A DNA stretch of 30,939 bases, from positions 93,491-124,429 of the forward strand of contig NW_014577769.1 of assembly GCF_000485595.1 (NCBI RefSeq), written 5' to 3'. A program made the translations under genes and the position numbers. The DNA is from Priapulus caudatus (lineage: Eukaryota > Priapulida > Priapulimorpha > Priapulimorphida > Priapulidae). Positions 21,501-30,002 of the stretch are shown here, in pieces (the stretch's first letter is position 1; every line of letters begins with the position of its first letter). The notes under the pieces are model-generated. The model was not told the DNA's origin, ran no database searches, and saw nothing but the letters and a program-made list of their open reading frames with translations.

Positions 21501-24385
21501 TACCTAGTCCTGTTATGTCTATGAATAGTAATCGTTTTGCGTTACTCGACCATCCTTTCCTCTATTCATCTCTCAGCTTCAAGGGTTGGTATAGTGAGTA
21601 TTTGGTGGCACATAACTATACAAACCCAGCCAGGCTAACAAAGATCAGTGCAACGATTAGGAAGTAAGTTTAAGATGCCAATGTCCAATGAACACTTGTC
21701 ACGTGTTTTCTTTGACTGATACACTCCTCAGCTGCGTAGATCAGGTAGACTAGGTGTAACAGTGATGGTGTTGGTTCCTATATGCTGTGTGATACCTCGT
21801 AAATGTTACTGTTGTGTATCTGCGTGCACGCACGCACGTACGCACGCGCACACACACGCACAGGGGGGCGGGAACTAACAGGTCTAGAAAGCGATCCGCC
21901 GCGGTCCCCCCGGCTGGTGGCACGCCCTTGGCCCCCGGTGGCCACCCCCAGTTACACAGCCCTATAAGCTATATCATATTATATTAATATCAGAGGTAAG
22001 GATAATATAGCAGTCCTAGTACTCTCCGTCTATACTCCTGATACTATCAGGAGTGATGAGTAAGTAGGAATATTCTTCTCTATTATATTACTCCTCGATT
22101 AATATTATACCTGATTAATATCCTATCACATATACTAGGTGTTCTGGTCTTTGATATGACTTTTAGGTATCGGCTCGGGAAAGTGCCATCAAATTTAAAA
22201 TTCTATACACATCTAAATTAACTCTTTTGTTAATTATGTGTATGTATATTGTCAGGGGCGGATCCACGGATTTTGAAGAAGGGGTGTCCAGGAGAAATAA
22301 AGGGGCAGCTTATTTGCCTGCTGTACTTTTTCTGGTGTTTTAAAAAGCTGCGAAGAGACACATAGGAGGGGGGGAGACCTATTCCCAATATTTTTTTTTT
22401 TAAATTGGCTGCATTCTGAGCAGCATCTGAGCAGTAGATTTTTGATTGTCTAAATGCAAAAATTTACCTCAGATGCATCCCCCGGACGCCTGCGATCCCT
22501 TTTTTGCCCATTCTAAGTTTTTATAAGTGAGATTTACATATATTACACTAAGCTACAATCTTATCAGAAAAAATCTAGGCTAAACAAATTTTTTTTATAC
22601 GAGACGAATTAATAGAAAAGTGTGTGTCGTGGTTGTGTGTTGTGCGTGGAGCGTGCGGCACGCTGGGCGTTGGCGTGCGTGCGCGTGTGGTTAGTGCTTC
22701 TTTCGCGCATTTTTTGTGGCTAAAAGGGGGACTGTTTGACCGCCCCCCTCGACCCCCCTCTGGATCCGCCCCGGATAGTATGGTGGCATTTTTATGAAGC
22801 GAGAGCAATATCCAGAAATCGCATCAGCAGGGTACATCAGGGGCGGATTCAGACCGTATTTGCCGTATTGGGAAATACGGTCTAGATTTCAAAGTGCCTT
22901 TCGAAATTTTGCGCTAAAAAATACAGAAAACAATTGGGATGGGATTTGGCTATATTCTTTATTTGTTTTCTTTTTCTTCTGATTAATTGACAGGACTTGA
23001 AGGAAATCAAAATTTTACTTGGTAACAAAACTCGCTTTGATATCTGAAAAAGAAGGGAAGTGCTTGAATCATTCTGCATTAATTGCTGGTATGCAAAGCT
23101 CATGAACAATGAAGCAGAAATAAAATTCCATATGGTTTTTAGCTACTGCTGCTTGACTAAATGTGTGCTCAAATGGTGCTCATTTTTGTGGTCAGGGACC
23201 CTTGGAATGTTGAAATTTCCTTTCCCAGACCCCCTGCCATGTGCTTCCGCGCCTGACGGTGCCCACTGTGGGGTGGTGTGCCCTTTTTGGGGGATACGCC
23301 CTTAAAATCTGGAAAAATACTGTTTAGCTTCAGCCCTGGATCCGCCTCTGTATATATATATATATATATATGACAGGCGTTTCTCTTGGTGGGAGAATTT
23401 TAGCTGTTATATGTGAATATGCTACATGTGAATACCTGTGTCGTCTTAGCTGTTTTATTGTTTTTATGTTCGTCTAGTTACCAGGGCTGGTTCGGTGAGT
23501 GGCAGATGGGCCACAACTTCACTAATCCCCTGTGGGTAGAGGAGCTCCTTAGTGGACATATTAATAGGTTCGCCACTTGATGTTTAGATTGTATTCGCTT
23601 TGTACTGCTTACTAGCTCTAGTGCTGGCTGCAGTCACTGTCATATAAGCACCACACAGCTGGTGGTATTGTAATGTCTATAGTGCTATAGTGATAATACC
23701 ACCAGTTTACTTTTTCCTTTGTTCATTTGTTTACGTGTTATATAAATCCATTATGACCGTGACTTTTGGAAGCTTGTAGGGGTTTCTCTTGGTTTATTCC
23801 AAATTGTTTCTATATCTATCTGCATTTATGAAATTTAGTCATGCATTTTGAGTGTAATGACAGTTACAATTCTGTAGTTAAATTTGTTGAAGTAAGACTA
23901 AATTGCTTAAAGATTATATTAATATTGTCAACAGTCTATACTCTATTGTAAATAATTTATTTTTTCCATATTCGTATTTGATACCAGTTCTATTATTCTT
24001 GGGTACACTGCATAATCATGACATATAAGAATTTAGTAATTCTCATCCTAGATATGTTGTTTATATGTATGTATATCAAGAGTAGATAATATAGAATGTT
24101 AACTATCTTCTATGTCATCATCTCTTGATGTATATATATTATATATCATCGTTATGTTAATTTTTTTTTTATTGATTTTACAGTCTTCGTGGAAACTTTA
24201 TTTCTCTGAGGGACCAAATGCAGGTGGCGCTAGTGCAGGTGTACGATGAGTCAACAGTGGAGGAGTGGTTGGAGACACATCTACTGCCAGATTTTAGGAA
24301 GGTGGAAAAGATGGCGGAAACTGCTCTCATGCAGAGGCAGATTGGAGCCAGAGTAAAGGACTATCGGTTTGGAAAAAACAAGTGA
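13480..24385 (+). CDS. HEXD: Hexosaminidase D (GH20), complete 16-exon gene
   Basis: Exons: 13480-13583, 14343-14438, 14665-14719, 15366-15475, 16002-16089, 17819-17897, 18114-18199, 18479-18662, 18777-18845, 19230-19431, 20474-20556, 20727-20808, 20941-21051, 21577-21663, 23478-23567, 24184-24385. All introns are GT-AG, and phases chain without a break to 1728 nt (575 residues plus stop). The protein matches human HEXD along its length: [12 protein letters not shown] (residues 68-79), [22 protein letters not shown], the catalytic H-I-G-A-D-E (201-206), [28 protein letters not shown] and [13 protein letters not shown]. Family enzymes remove beta-linked N-acetylhexosamines. A basic segment plus hydrophobic helix (about 20-34) suggests a membrane anchor. 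The ATG has A at -3 and an in-frame TGA 15 bp upstream (13465-13467). Exons 14 and 15 are homologous duplicates. The exon 2 acceptor (GGTTAG) is the weakest boundary. Confidence 0.95.
13640..13993. mobile_element. TTAA-flanked MITE, second copy, cut by assembly gap
   Basis: It is closely similar to 3119-3471 in the same orientation, starting TTAAAGCCGCACAATGCGCA. Similarity runs to GCCAGTTTTCTCA, immediately before the N run. The right inverted arm is missing. It lies in HEXD intron 1. Confidence 0.85.
13994..14003. other. Assembly gap (10 N)
   Basis: The gap falls inside HEXD intron 1, exactly where the hairpin-forming half of the MITE should begin. The true gap size is probably not 10. Confidence 0.98.
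14004..14198. repeat. ~55-bp direct repeat pair beside the gap
   Basis: The block starting TATCTCAAGAGAAGCTTATA occurs at 14004 and again at 14142, each running about 55 bp through TTTAATGTTTGTA. The 80 bp between them is unrelated and contains two CCGATA motifs. This may be a real duplication or an assembly artefact next to the gap. Confidence 0.85.
15210..15266. repeat. Near-perfect hairpin, TATCAGGAGTAA type
   Basis: TAGTATCAGGAGTAATGTAA pairs with TTATCTTACTCCTGATAGTA around a central GGATCC. It lies in HEXD intron 3, about 100 bp before exon 4. Confidence 0.85.
15476..15540. repeat. (TG)n/(TGCG)n run fused to HEXD exon 4 donor
   Basis: The exon 4 donor GT is the first unit of a TG dinucleotide run that passes into TGCG repeats, so the donor reads AG|GTGTGTGTG. 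The placement is confirmed by phase: the AG of exon 4 joins T of exon 5 to give Ser. Confidence 0.9.
16246..16935. mobile_element. Dispersed 0.7-kb repeat, copy 1 (HEXD intron 5)
   Basis: The sequence from TTTTTAGCTCATCTGACATA to CCTTAAATCATAT is similar throughout to 25542-26245. The head is an imperfect palindrome (AGCTCATCTGAC/AGTCAGATG-AGCT-like), followed by a (CGTC)n run and several GGTCAAAGGTCAAG-like words. No open frame is conserved between copies. It looks like a non-autonomous element of unknown class. Confidence 0.8.
16936..17818. other. HEXD intron 5, remainder
   Basis: No exon is supported here. A 60-codon open frame near 17089 has no family resemblance. A small TA-rich palindrome lies at about 17708-17755. 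Confidence 0.5.
18114..18199 (+). CDS. HEXD: HEXD exon 7, catalytic motif exon
   Basis: The exon encodes [20 protein letters not shown] followed by FVHIGADE. In GH20 enzymes of this family the adjacent Asp and Glu are the stabiliser and the acid/base of substrate-assisted catalysis. Both are intact, so the enzyme is predicted to be active. The exon ends exactly after the catalytic Glu (residue 206). Confidence 0.9.
19432..20473. other. HEXD intron 10
   Basis: A 1.04-kb intron with no recognised repeat or exon. It ends in TATTACAG before the codon-split Arg of GWQR. Confidence 0.6.
21577..21663 (+). CDS. HEXD: HEXD exon 14, first of two homologous exons
   Basis: An 87-nt exon, phase 2 at both ends, encoding [20 protein letters not shown] and on to SATIR. 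The acceptor is TCTCTCAG and the donor AA|GTAAGT, a strong site. It aligns with exon 15 at G-W-[YF]-x-E-[YW]...H-N-[YF]-T-N-P. Because the length is a multiple of three and the phases match, it can be skipped or swapped without changing frame. Confidence 0.85.
21824..21862. repeat. (CA/CG)n microsatellite
   Basis: Runs of CACG and ACAC in HEXD intron 14, followed by a GC-rich, C-rich stretch to about 21950 that I cannot classify. Confidence 0.85.
21980..22110. repeat. Hairpin cluster with ACTCCTGATA-C-TATCAGGAGT
   Basis: A perfect 21-bp palindrome lies at 22034-22054. Weaker outer copies surround it (ATTAATATCAGAGGTA at 21983; TTACTCCTCGATTAATATTA at 22088). It is a member of the dispersed family. 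Confidence 0.75.
22253..22774. mobile_element. hAT-like MITE 1 (CAGGGGCGGATCCA ends)
   Basis: The left end CAGGGGCGGATCCACGGA is mirrored by TCTGGATCCGCCCC at the right, and the subterminal parts are G-rich and C-rich respectively. This terminal sequence is typical of widespread hAT-related non-autonomous elements. No intact 8-bp duplication is visible. It lies in HEXD intron 14. Confidence 0.75.
22838..23350. mobile_element. hAT-like MITE 2 (CAGGGGCGGATTCAG ends)
   Basis: CAGGGGCGGATTCAGACCGTA at the left is mirrored by CCCTGGATCCGCCTCTG at the right. The interior differs from MITE 1, so these are two families or deep subfamilies with shared ends, both in HEXD intron 14. A (TA)n run follows at 23351-23371. 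Confidence 0.75.
23478..23567 (+). CDS. HEXD: HEXD exon 15, second of two homologous exons
   Basis: A 90-nt exon, phase 2 at both ends, encoding [20 protein letters not shown] and on to LLSGHIN. The donor is AG|GTTCGC, weaker than that of exon 14. It corresponds to the single human segment around V-T-G-W-F-S-P-Y. All junctions 13-14, 13-15, 14-15, 14-16 and 15-16 give a sense codon and preserve frame. Confidence 0.85.
24071..24132. repeat. Imperfect hairpin, ATATCAAGAGTAGATA type
   Basis: ATATCAAGAGTAGATAATAT on the left pairs partly with CATCATCTCTTGATGTATAT on the right. It lies in HEXD intron 15, about 50 bp before exon 16. Confidence 0.6.
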
Positions 24386-24672
24386 TATACTACAATGGGC
24401 TGCTCGGAGTTGTTATGATTGGGCCTGATGCATTGTAGTTTCTTTTTATCTCCTGTCATAGAAATTATGGCAAATAAGGGCAATTTTACAGAATAATAAT
24501 ATGTTAAATCTTACCCCGTTTTCGAAAGCTTCTTCATACAACTGTAGTACAGACTGTGATATGCCTAACCGTGGTGTGAATGGTACTATTAATAATTGAA
24601 GCCGCGTGGACGATTTGATATGTCCGATGGTCATGTATTGTAGATAGTTAACTTACTTTTAATAATTATTAT

Positions 24673-24731
24673 TGTGATGTCTGTTGGTTTATTAGGCTAG
24701 ATAGGCAAGGATACATTTGGAGACCAAAACA
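24673..24731 (-). repeat. Terminal direct repeat, 3' side of Gypsy remnant
   Basis: 59 bp with the same length and the same TG...CA ends as 28208-28266, about 80% identical by eye. The internal side abuts RT-start sequence directly, so the 3' LTR could be truncated by the deletion that removed the rest of pol. Confidence 0.65.
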
Positions 24732-24739
24732 CTACAGTC

Positions 24740-25317
24740 TACATTGGGTTAACCATATTGGATTCTCTTTCCAGCCTTTCCAACTCCAATTCCACCATGG
24801 GGCAGATGGAGTAAGGCACCTTCCTTGCCTTGCAGAATTTCGGAGTCACATTCTCCTCTTGTACAGTTCAGTACAGGTGTAGTCGGTCTACATTCCCCTT
24901 TAAATGTCCAACTTTGTCGGAGTACAGTTCCGGGAACTTTTCGATCAGATTGTCAACACGCCCTAGCATCGTTTCGTCTGCGCGTGACGTCACGTTCGTA
25001 ATCGCGTGTACCTCCATGCCGAATATCTTGTTCCACGATAGTTTGATCTTTCCCAGCCACGACCTACCGAATAAGGGAGGCCCTCCCTTTTCTACAACGT
25101 ATAGTTCGTCGTTCGCCTTATGACCATTGTAAGTAATGTGCACTTTGTACAAACCGAGGCACTTAATTCTCTCGCCTGAATGCGTTGCGAAATCGTCCTT
25201 AGCGTCGCCTAGCTTCGCGCCAGGGAAATACTTCATGAAATCTTGTTGCTTCATGCTGCTGTTTGAAGCCCCCGTGTTCCAGTTCCATGGAAACCTTAAC
25301 ATCGTTTAGATACGGGC
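24740..25317 (-). pseudogene. Gypsy protease and start of RT, broken
   Basis: The minus strand encodes an aspartic-protease-like region with an active-site triad reading N-T-G-A (normally D-T-G-A), then SGERIKCLGLYKVHITYNG and a C-terminal ALFGR-like LFGRSWLGKIKLSW. After about 50 residues of linker (AITNV...FPELYSDKVGHLKG) and an in-frame stop comes PKFCKARKVPYS...VELELERLERE, the typical entry to the RT domain. It then stops at the deletion. The Asn at the catalytic position sits beside an apparent one-base shift. It is inactive. Confidence 0.8.
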
Positions 25318-25439
25318 GTACCCGGTAGGGCTTTGTTGATGAATTGACCTTATTTACTCGCATGTGCTGAATGCCGCTGTATTGTAAATCATCAGATTCT
25401 TCCGACTGTTGGTCAACATTGTGAACCTTTCGCTATTGT

Positions 25440-25541
25440 TGTTTTCTGCGATCGGTTTGTTAGGTTTTCTTCACCGTGCTGTTTTTCTTTTTGAAACGAG
25501 CTTTCTCAATGTGGCCCTCAACTGAACAAAAGTTACATTTC
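25440..25541 (-). pseudogene. Gypsy gag second zinc knuckle, broken
   Basis: The minus strand encodes CNFCSVEGHIEKARF, a CCHC knuckle whose last Cys is replaced by Arg, followed by a lysine-rich tail and a stop. The dispersed 0.7-kb repeat has inserted just upstream (minus sense). Confidence 0.7.
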
Positions 25542-26245
25542 GTTTTTAGCTCATCTGACGTAGTCAGATGCAGCTTGTAGAATCGCATGATTGTCCGTGC
25601 ATGTGTCTGCGCGTCCGTCCGTCTGTCTGTCAACAGTGGGGCACAAATCTTAACCGCTCGACATACGGTCACGATATTTGTGACGTGGGGGGGGGGATTG
25701 TGAAACGGACTCGGGATGATCAATTTGGGGGTCAAGGGTCAAAGGTCAAGATGTGTAAACGAAGGGGGAATATTTCCTCCTTAACTTAAGGTATATGAGG
25801 AAATACGGAATTGCGGCACAAATCTGAACGGCTTGATCTATGCTTTTAATATTTGGTGTATAGTGGGATGGGCAGGAAACCCATCACCAGTGTGAAATTG
25901 GAGGTCACAGGTCAAATGGCAGTGGGGGAAAGGTCAGATATCAGACATTTTCTGAGGACGTGGCCTAACGGACAGAGTGAACAACTTTTGTTTCAGCACT
26001 GGCCTACCATTTTTATCACTTTATTGAAAGGACCATGAAATGTGCTTTCCACTGACGTGTGAAGAGTAAGTGTCTGATAACCTTTTGACCCTCAAGAGGA
26101 GGGTTAAACATGGATTTGTTGACTGTTAACAAAGGACTGAACTGTGTTTGGTGGTACTTGTGTGATTGTGGAAGACTTAAATTTCACAGTGAAATTCTGC
26201 ATGCAAAACTTACTTGAACAACGTTTACGCACCTTAAATCATATA
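25542..26245. mobile_element. Dispersed 0.7-kb repeat, copy 2 (inside Gypsy gag)
   Basis: Same orientation and extent as 16246-16935, from TTTTTAGCTCATCTGACGTA to CCTTAAATCATAT. It interrupts gag between the two zinc knuckles, so it moved after the retrotransposon did. Confidence 0.8.
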
Positions 26246-26336
26246 TGAACTTCATTCTCTATATGAGATTCTGTACGTTGGGAATACAATGTCAATAGCA
26301 CTTACGCAAACGTCTGTTTTTGATTATGCCAACTAT

Positions 26337-26759
26337 AAATAGGCCTGTATCGTAGTATTTGGACGCTCGTAGTATTTGGACGCTTCGTAGGTATGCTCTT
26401 TTGTTTTGCTCTTGTTTTCTTTTTGTTTGAATCTTGTTTTGCACGGCCGTAGGAAATAGTAGCCATGCTCTTTTGTTTTCTTTTTGTTTTGCCTTGTAAC
26501 CTGACACACATAGCACAGTCTTACTAATTTACTACATATTGCAAATTGTTTCAATCAAATGTTTGTTTCCATCAGTGACCGGGAAGTCCGCCATGTTTGT
26601 TTATTGCGACCGTGTCGAAAGGCAAGATGCGCAGATGACTACTGCGCATGCGCAGCATGCGCTGTGTGCGCCCTTGCAAAACAAGAGGCGCCTGCGCGCA
26701 TGCGCACTGAGGAGCGTCCAGTTTCGGGCGAGCGTCCAAATACTACGGTATATGCCTAC
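26337..26759. mobile_element. Inverted-repeat element with CpG-rich core
   Basis: ATAGGCCTGTATCGTAGTAT...TTGGACGCT on the left matches the inverse of AGCGTCCAAATACTACGGTATATGCCTA on the right. The left part has a tandem duplication of the TIR core (CGTAGTATTTGGACGC twice) and a repeated CTCTTTTGTTTTCTTTTTG block. The right part is CpG-rich with YY1- and NRF1-like words. Confidence 0.7.
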
Positions 26760-27410
26760 CTCGCAGGTCCTTGAGGTGGGTGGCTGATAGCACAGCATTC
26801 GGATTATCTATTCCCTGCACCTAGTCAGTATGCACGCCATCTATCGGAACAGAGTGAGAAGAATGTCCCGGCAGGATAGGTCAAATGTATATTGCGCTCA
26901 AAAGTGCAGAAAGAATTACTTTCTTAACTTCAGTTTAACCAATCTTGAGATAAGTAATTGCAGAAATGAATCGTCAAACCTGCCAATGAAAATTTGCCAG
27001 TTTTGTACTGTCCTTGGCATGGCTCTCTCCGTCGACGTTACAGCAGTGTGCAATGTCGGGATATGGTGGAGCATGCTTGCTTGCGGACACTGCAGAGCCC
27101 GATGGTTGACTGTCAGTCGAAATGTGTTGATCCTCCCCGACATTGAAGAAATCTGTACGTTATACGTGCGTCTGCCTTACCTCTGCCCGCCATCTTCGTC
27201 GAAAGGTTGGACGCCGCGCGGCGAAATCGGAATGTACATTTCAATCGATGGTGTAACTGATACAGTAGCGCGCCGCGTGGGTGTTATTTGTTTATAAACA
27301 ATTTAGTCTGACTGACTCTCTCCCTATCTCTCCTCTCGCCCGTTCTCTCTTCCTCTCTCTCGCTCTCTCTCTCTCTCTGCAATAAAAAAAATGTTTGCTG
27401 AAATGATGTG
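26760..27410. other. Insert of unknown nature, no supported gene
   Basis: A 155-codon plus-strand frame (26830-27297) shows no family resemblance, and its Cys-rich composition does not match a known zinc finger. On the minus strand AAGATGGCGGGCAGAG followed by GTAAGG (near 27195) resembles a short first exon, but no partner exon is seen. A CT-rich run lies at 27318-27379. Confidence 0.4.
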
Positions 27411-27479
27411 TAGCCCTACACAACTGCGTATCTGCATATCTGCGCCTAACAAAGGTGTCTCTACGCACGACTTAAATGT

Positions 27480-27590
27480 TACGTTTATACCCGTAGCAAC
27501 AGACCTCAGATGAGCCCAGACGCTCTGCGGCTCTTGTGGTGAACGTGCGTACCCTGAGCCATCGCACCGGTAACAACGTGTGTGTCAACC
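27480..27590 (-). pseudogene. Gypsy gag first zinc knuckle, partial
   Basis: The minus strand encodes CYRCDGSGYARSPQ, matching the first half of the CYRC-type knuckle of this gag family; the His and last Cys are lost. It lies between the gag body and the inserted sequences. Confidence 0.6.
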
Positions 27591-27599
27591 GTTGATTTC

Positions 27600-28156
27600 G
27601 GTTGTGTCTTTGTGGACCGCTTCCTCACCCGATGCAACTTCTGTAGCCTTTTTCAAAGTTAGATCTATTTCAGTGAGCAGGCATTTCTGAATGGACGTGT
27701 ATGTTAATCCAAACACAAACTTGTCCCTGAGGGATTCGTCTAGGCGATCACTAAAATGACAATGTTTAGCTAAGTATCAAAGTTCGGCAATGCATGTAGC
27801 TAGCAATTGACTCACACGCTCCCTCGAACTGAGCCGCCCCCCCTTACATTTAATCCTGGCTACGGCACTGCTTGCATTTGATTCCGTTTGTAAGATCGAA
27901 ATCTTTCGGTGATAACGAGTGGTTTTGGTGAATAATGTTTGTGTAGAATGTCACATAGTTCAGCATAATCTTTGTTTCTTGGTAGTGTAAGCGCACAAAG
28001 ATATACAACCAGTGTAAGCATTATCAATACTTTCTTCTCGTTGGCTATTCCGTTTGTGTCGATGTGCGCATCTAGCCACAACCACATTAGTGGTTCCGCA
28101 TACGAGGTCCAATCTTCGGTTACATCATACGGTTCTAGGTTCACAATCATCGCCAT
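27600..28156 (-). pseudogene. Gypsy gag body, frameshifted
   Basis: From an ATG at 28156 on the minus strand the frame reads MAMIVNLEPYDVTEDWTSYA, then DTNGIANEKKVLIMLTLV and DYAELCDILHKHYSPKPLVI...RFRSYKRNQ. After disruption near 27860 it resumes as DRLDESLRDKFVFGL and LLTEIDLTLKKATEVA. These are standard landmarks of a Ty3/Gypsy gag capsid region found in many invertebrate elements. Stops and frameshifts show it is dead. Confidence 0.85.
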
Positions 28157-28207
28157 CCTTAATTTATTGTGAACTTTGAACGTTCTATTCTATTCTCGTC
28201 ACCAATT

Positions 28208-28266
28208 TGTGATGTCTGTGGGTTGATTAGGCTAGGTTGGGGCGGGTACATCTGGAGATCAAAACA
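28208..28266 (-). repeat. Terminal direct repeat, 5' side of Gypsy remnant
   Basis: 59-bp TG...CA repeat matching 24673-24731. If this is a whole LTR it is unusually short; otherwise the outer part has lost its partner in the 3' copy. Confidence 0.65.
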
Positions 28267-28378
28267 TTAAAATTGTTAGTGGTTGTCGTTTTATCTTGTT
28301 CAGAATGACATGAAAGTTTGGGATAATTACATCTAAACAACTTATTTTGTTGTTTTTAAGATGCTCCAATGCATTAGA

Positions 28379-28512
28379 TGCACCCCAATTATTATTTAAA
28401 AGGAAACGATCTAAAAAAATTATTGCATAATAGCCCATCCCACTAACAGTTAGTGTTATGGGCTATTATGCAATAATTTTTTTTAGACCATTTCCTTCTA
28501 AATTGGGGTGCA
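28379..28512. mobile_element. 134-bp near-perfect palindromic MITE
   Basis: The arms start TGCACCCCAATT and end AATTGGGGTGCA. They pair along nearly their full length, including TTATTGCATAATAGCCCAT with ATGGGCTATTATGCAATAA, leaving a loop of about 19 bases (CCCACTAACAGTTAGTGTT). The fold is close to complete, so the RNA or single strand would form a strong hairpin. Confidence 0.85.
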
Positions 28513-29544
28513 TATATGCTAATATATAGGCTATAATTAAGGTAGGCCTATATTATATACTGTGCCATAACTAAACAGCCTTCACTGTTACACAGACCTT
28601 TAGCTTATGCGGCATAGGCTGAGAAAAGGTGTGCCCTATATGTTGCAAAATACAGTAATTTTCATATAGTTACTACTATTAAGAGGACATAAACGCTAAT
28701 TTATTAATTTATTGCATAAATGCTATTAATTTTGAATTTAAGGCAAATAAGTTATAAACAAACATGGTACTGTGAATAATGTTACGTGTGATAGTAGTAT
28801 AAGTTATATAATGATTATTGTTTTGAAAGTAGGTTTTTAAGCGAGGAGGAGAAGCCGTTTAGTCATATATGTATATAATCTTTGCCTCAAATTTAAATTA
28901 TGCAAGATTGCGAGTAATTGCATACGGGTAGGGCGTTCTAATGTGATGATGTTAATTGTTATGACGTCATGATGACCGATCCCTGCATGCAGGCAATTAA
29001 TTTGTCACTTGCTGCAAAATTTCTCGGTATGTTACTGACAGTAAAACAACCAAATTGTATTGTTTTTCTAATTGATTGCTGTTGGGTCATTATTTTTCCA
29101 TTATCAGTAGTAAAACACTTGCAGAATTTTGTCTAGTCGGATGGTTTAAATTTCTTTTCTAATTGATGTCAAGTCGTCTTAGTTGCTACATTACTTGTTA
29201 CCAGCTGTAATAGTTTAGATTTTGTATTATGGGATTTGTTTACATTCCTCTATGAATCGATTAAGAATGACTATTGACATGTATTACTTGACTGAATGGT
29301 CATGAGTTTTATTGTATTGCATGTTTCACGTCTAACGTCAATAAAGATTGTAGCTATATATAGTGTTATTCATATCTATCTAACCTCGAATTAAATGGTT
29401 TCGCCTAGTCACAGTAGCATATTCAAATAGATAAGTCCGTGACAAAATCAACCGGCCATTCCCCTTTGATTCTGATATCTGCCTTCTTAGATGTAACTTG
29501 TAAGGAAATGGGTCTCCGCGAAGGCTAGTGAGCTCGTCAGGGTT
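28513..29544. other. AT-rich spacer, nothing recognised
   Basis: No exon, RNA gene or element with identifiable ends is visible. A CRE-like TGACGTCA lies near 28962. A long open frame on the minus strand at 29380-29697 owes its length to the purine-rich run described next. Confidence 0.5.
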
Positions 29545-29640
29545 GGCGGGTGGTAAAGGGAGAGAGGTGGAGGCGGAGTGAAGGGGAGAGGGAGGGCGGG
29601 AGAGAGAGAGAGAAGGGGGAGAGCGCGAAAGAGAGATGTA
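29545..29640. repeat. Purine-rich (GGGAGA/GAGA)n tract
   Basis: About 95 bases of almost pure G and A on the plus strand, which can form triplex or H-DNA. The Ser/Pro/Leu-rich minus-strand frame across it is a composition artefact. Confidence 0.85.
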
Positions 29641-30002
29641 TTTTATCTCCTCGTCATGGCTTCGTGCTTCATCTAGTGTAGTCACTTGCTCCTCCATTAC
29701 AGTAATAGTATTATTTCGATTAGATTATCACAAATAAAACGGCGATGCGTATGCGGTGCGTTCATGCTGTAGACGTGATGTATCGTACGTTATCTGTGGT
29801 GATGTAGCTCCCTCCGTCTATCTCATGTCTGTGAGGCGAGGTACCGTATACTGACCTACAACACTACACACTACTCACGAAGACAGACGATCCAGAAATA
29901 CTTCACACAAAAACTGATTATTGCGATCAGCCAACGCGCATCAGCTGGTACTATACTAGATACAATAATGTAACCCAAACCCTATCCATGCTAGTACCGG
30001 CG

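Larger units (their letters stand above)
24673..28266 (-). mobile_element. Decayed Ty3/Gypsy retrotransposon with nested insertions
   Basis: Read on the minus strand the order is gag, zinc knuckles, protease and the first part of RT, which is the Ty3/Gypsy arrangement. The ends are 59-bp direct repeats (28208-28266 and 24673-24731), each TGTGATGTCTG...CAAAACA, consistent with LTRs or LTR ends. After the 5' repeat comes TTGGTGACGAGAATAG, in the position of a primer-binding site. Most of RT, RNase H and integrase is deleted. About 2 kb of later insertions (25542 to roughly 27400) split the two zinc knuckles. No flanking target duplication is evident. Confidence 0.8.

Noticed and set aside
26830-27297. 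155-codon plus-strand open frame
   Set aside because: No family motif, and no splice or element context supports it. It lies within inserted sequence and the opposite strand is equally open in parts.
24668-28271. Target-site duplication of the Gypsy remnant
   Set aside because: ATTAT on the left and TTAAA on the right do not match, so no duplication can be claimed.
29380-29697. 105-codon minus-strand frame starting MEEQVTTLDEARSHDEE
   Set aside because: The start looks protein-like, but most of the frame is a purine-run artefact (Ser/Pro/Leu-rich). No donor or partner exon was found.
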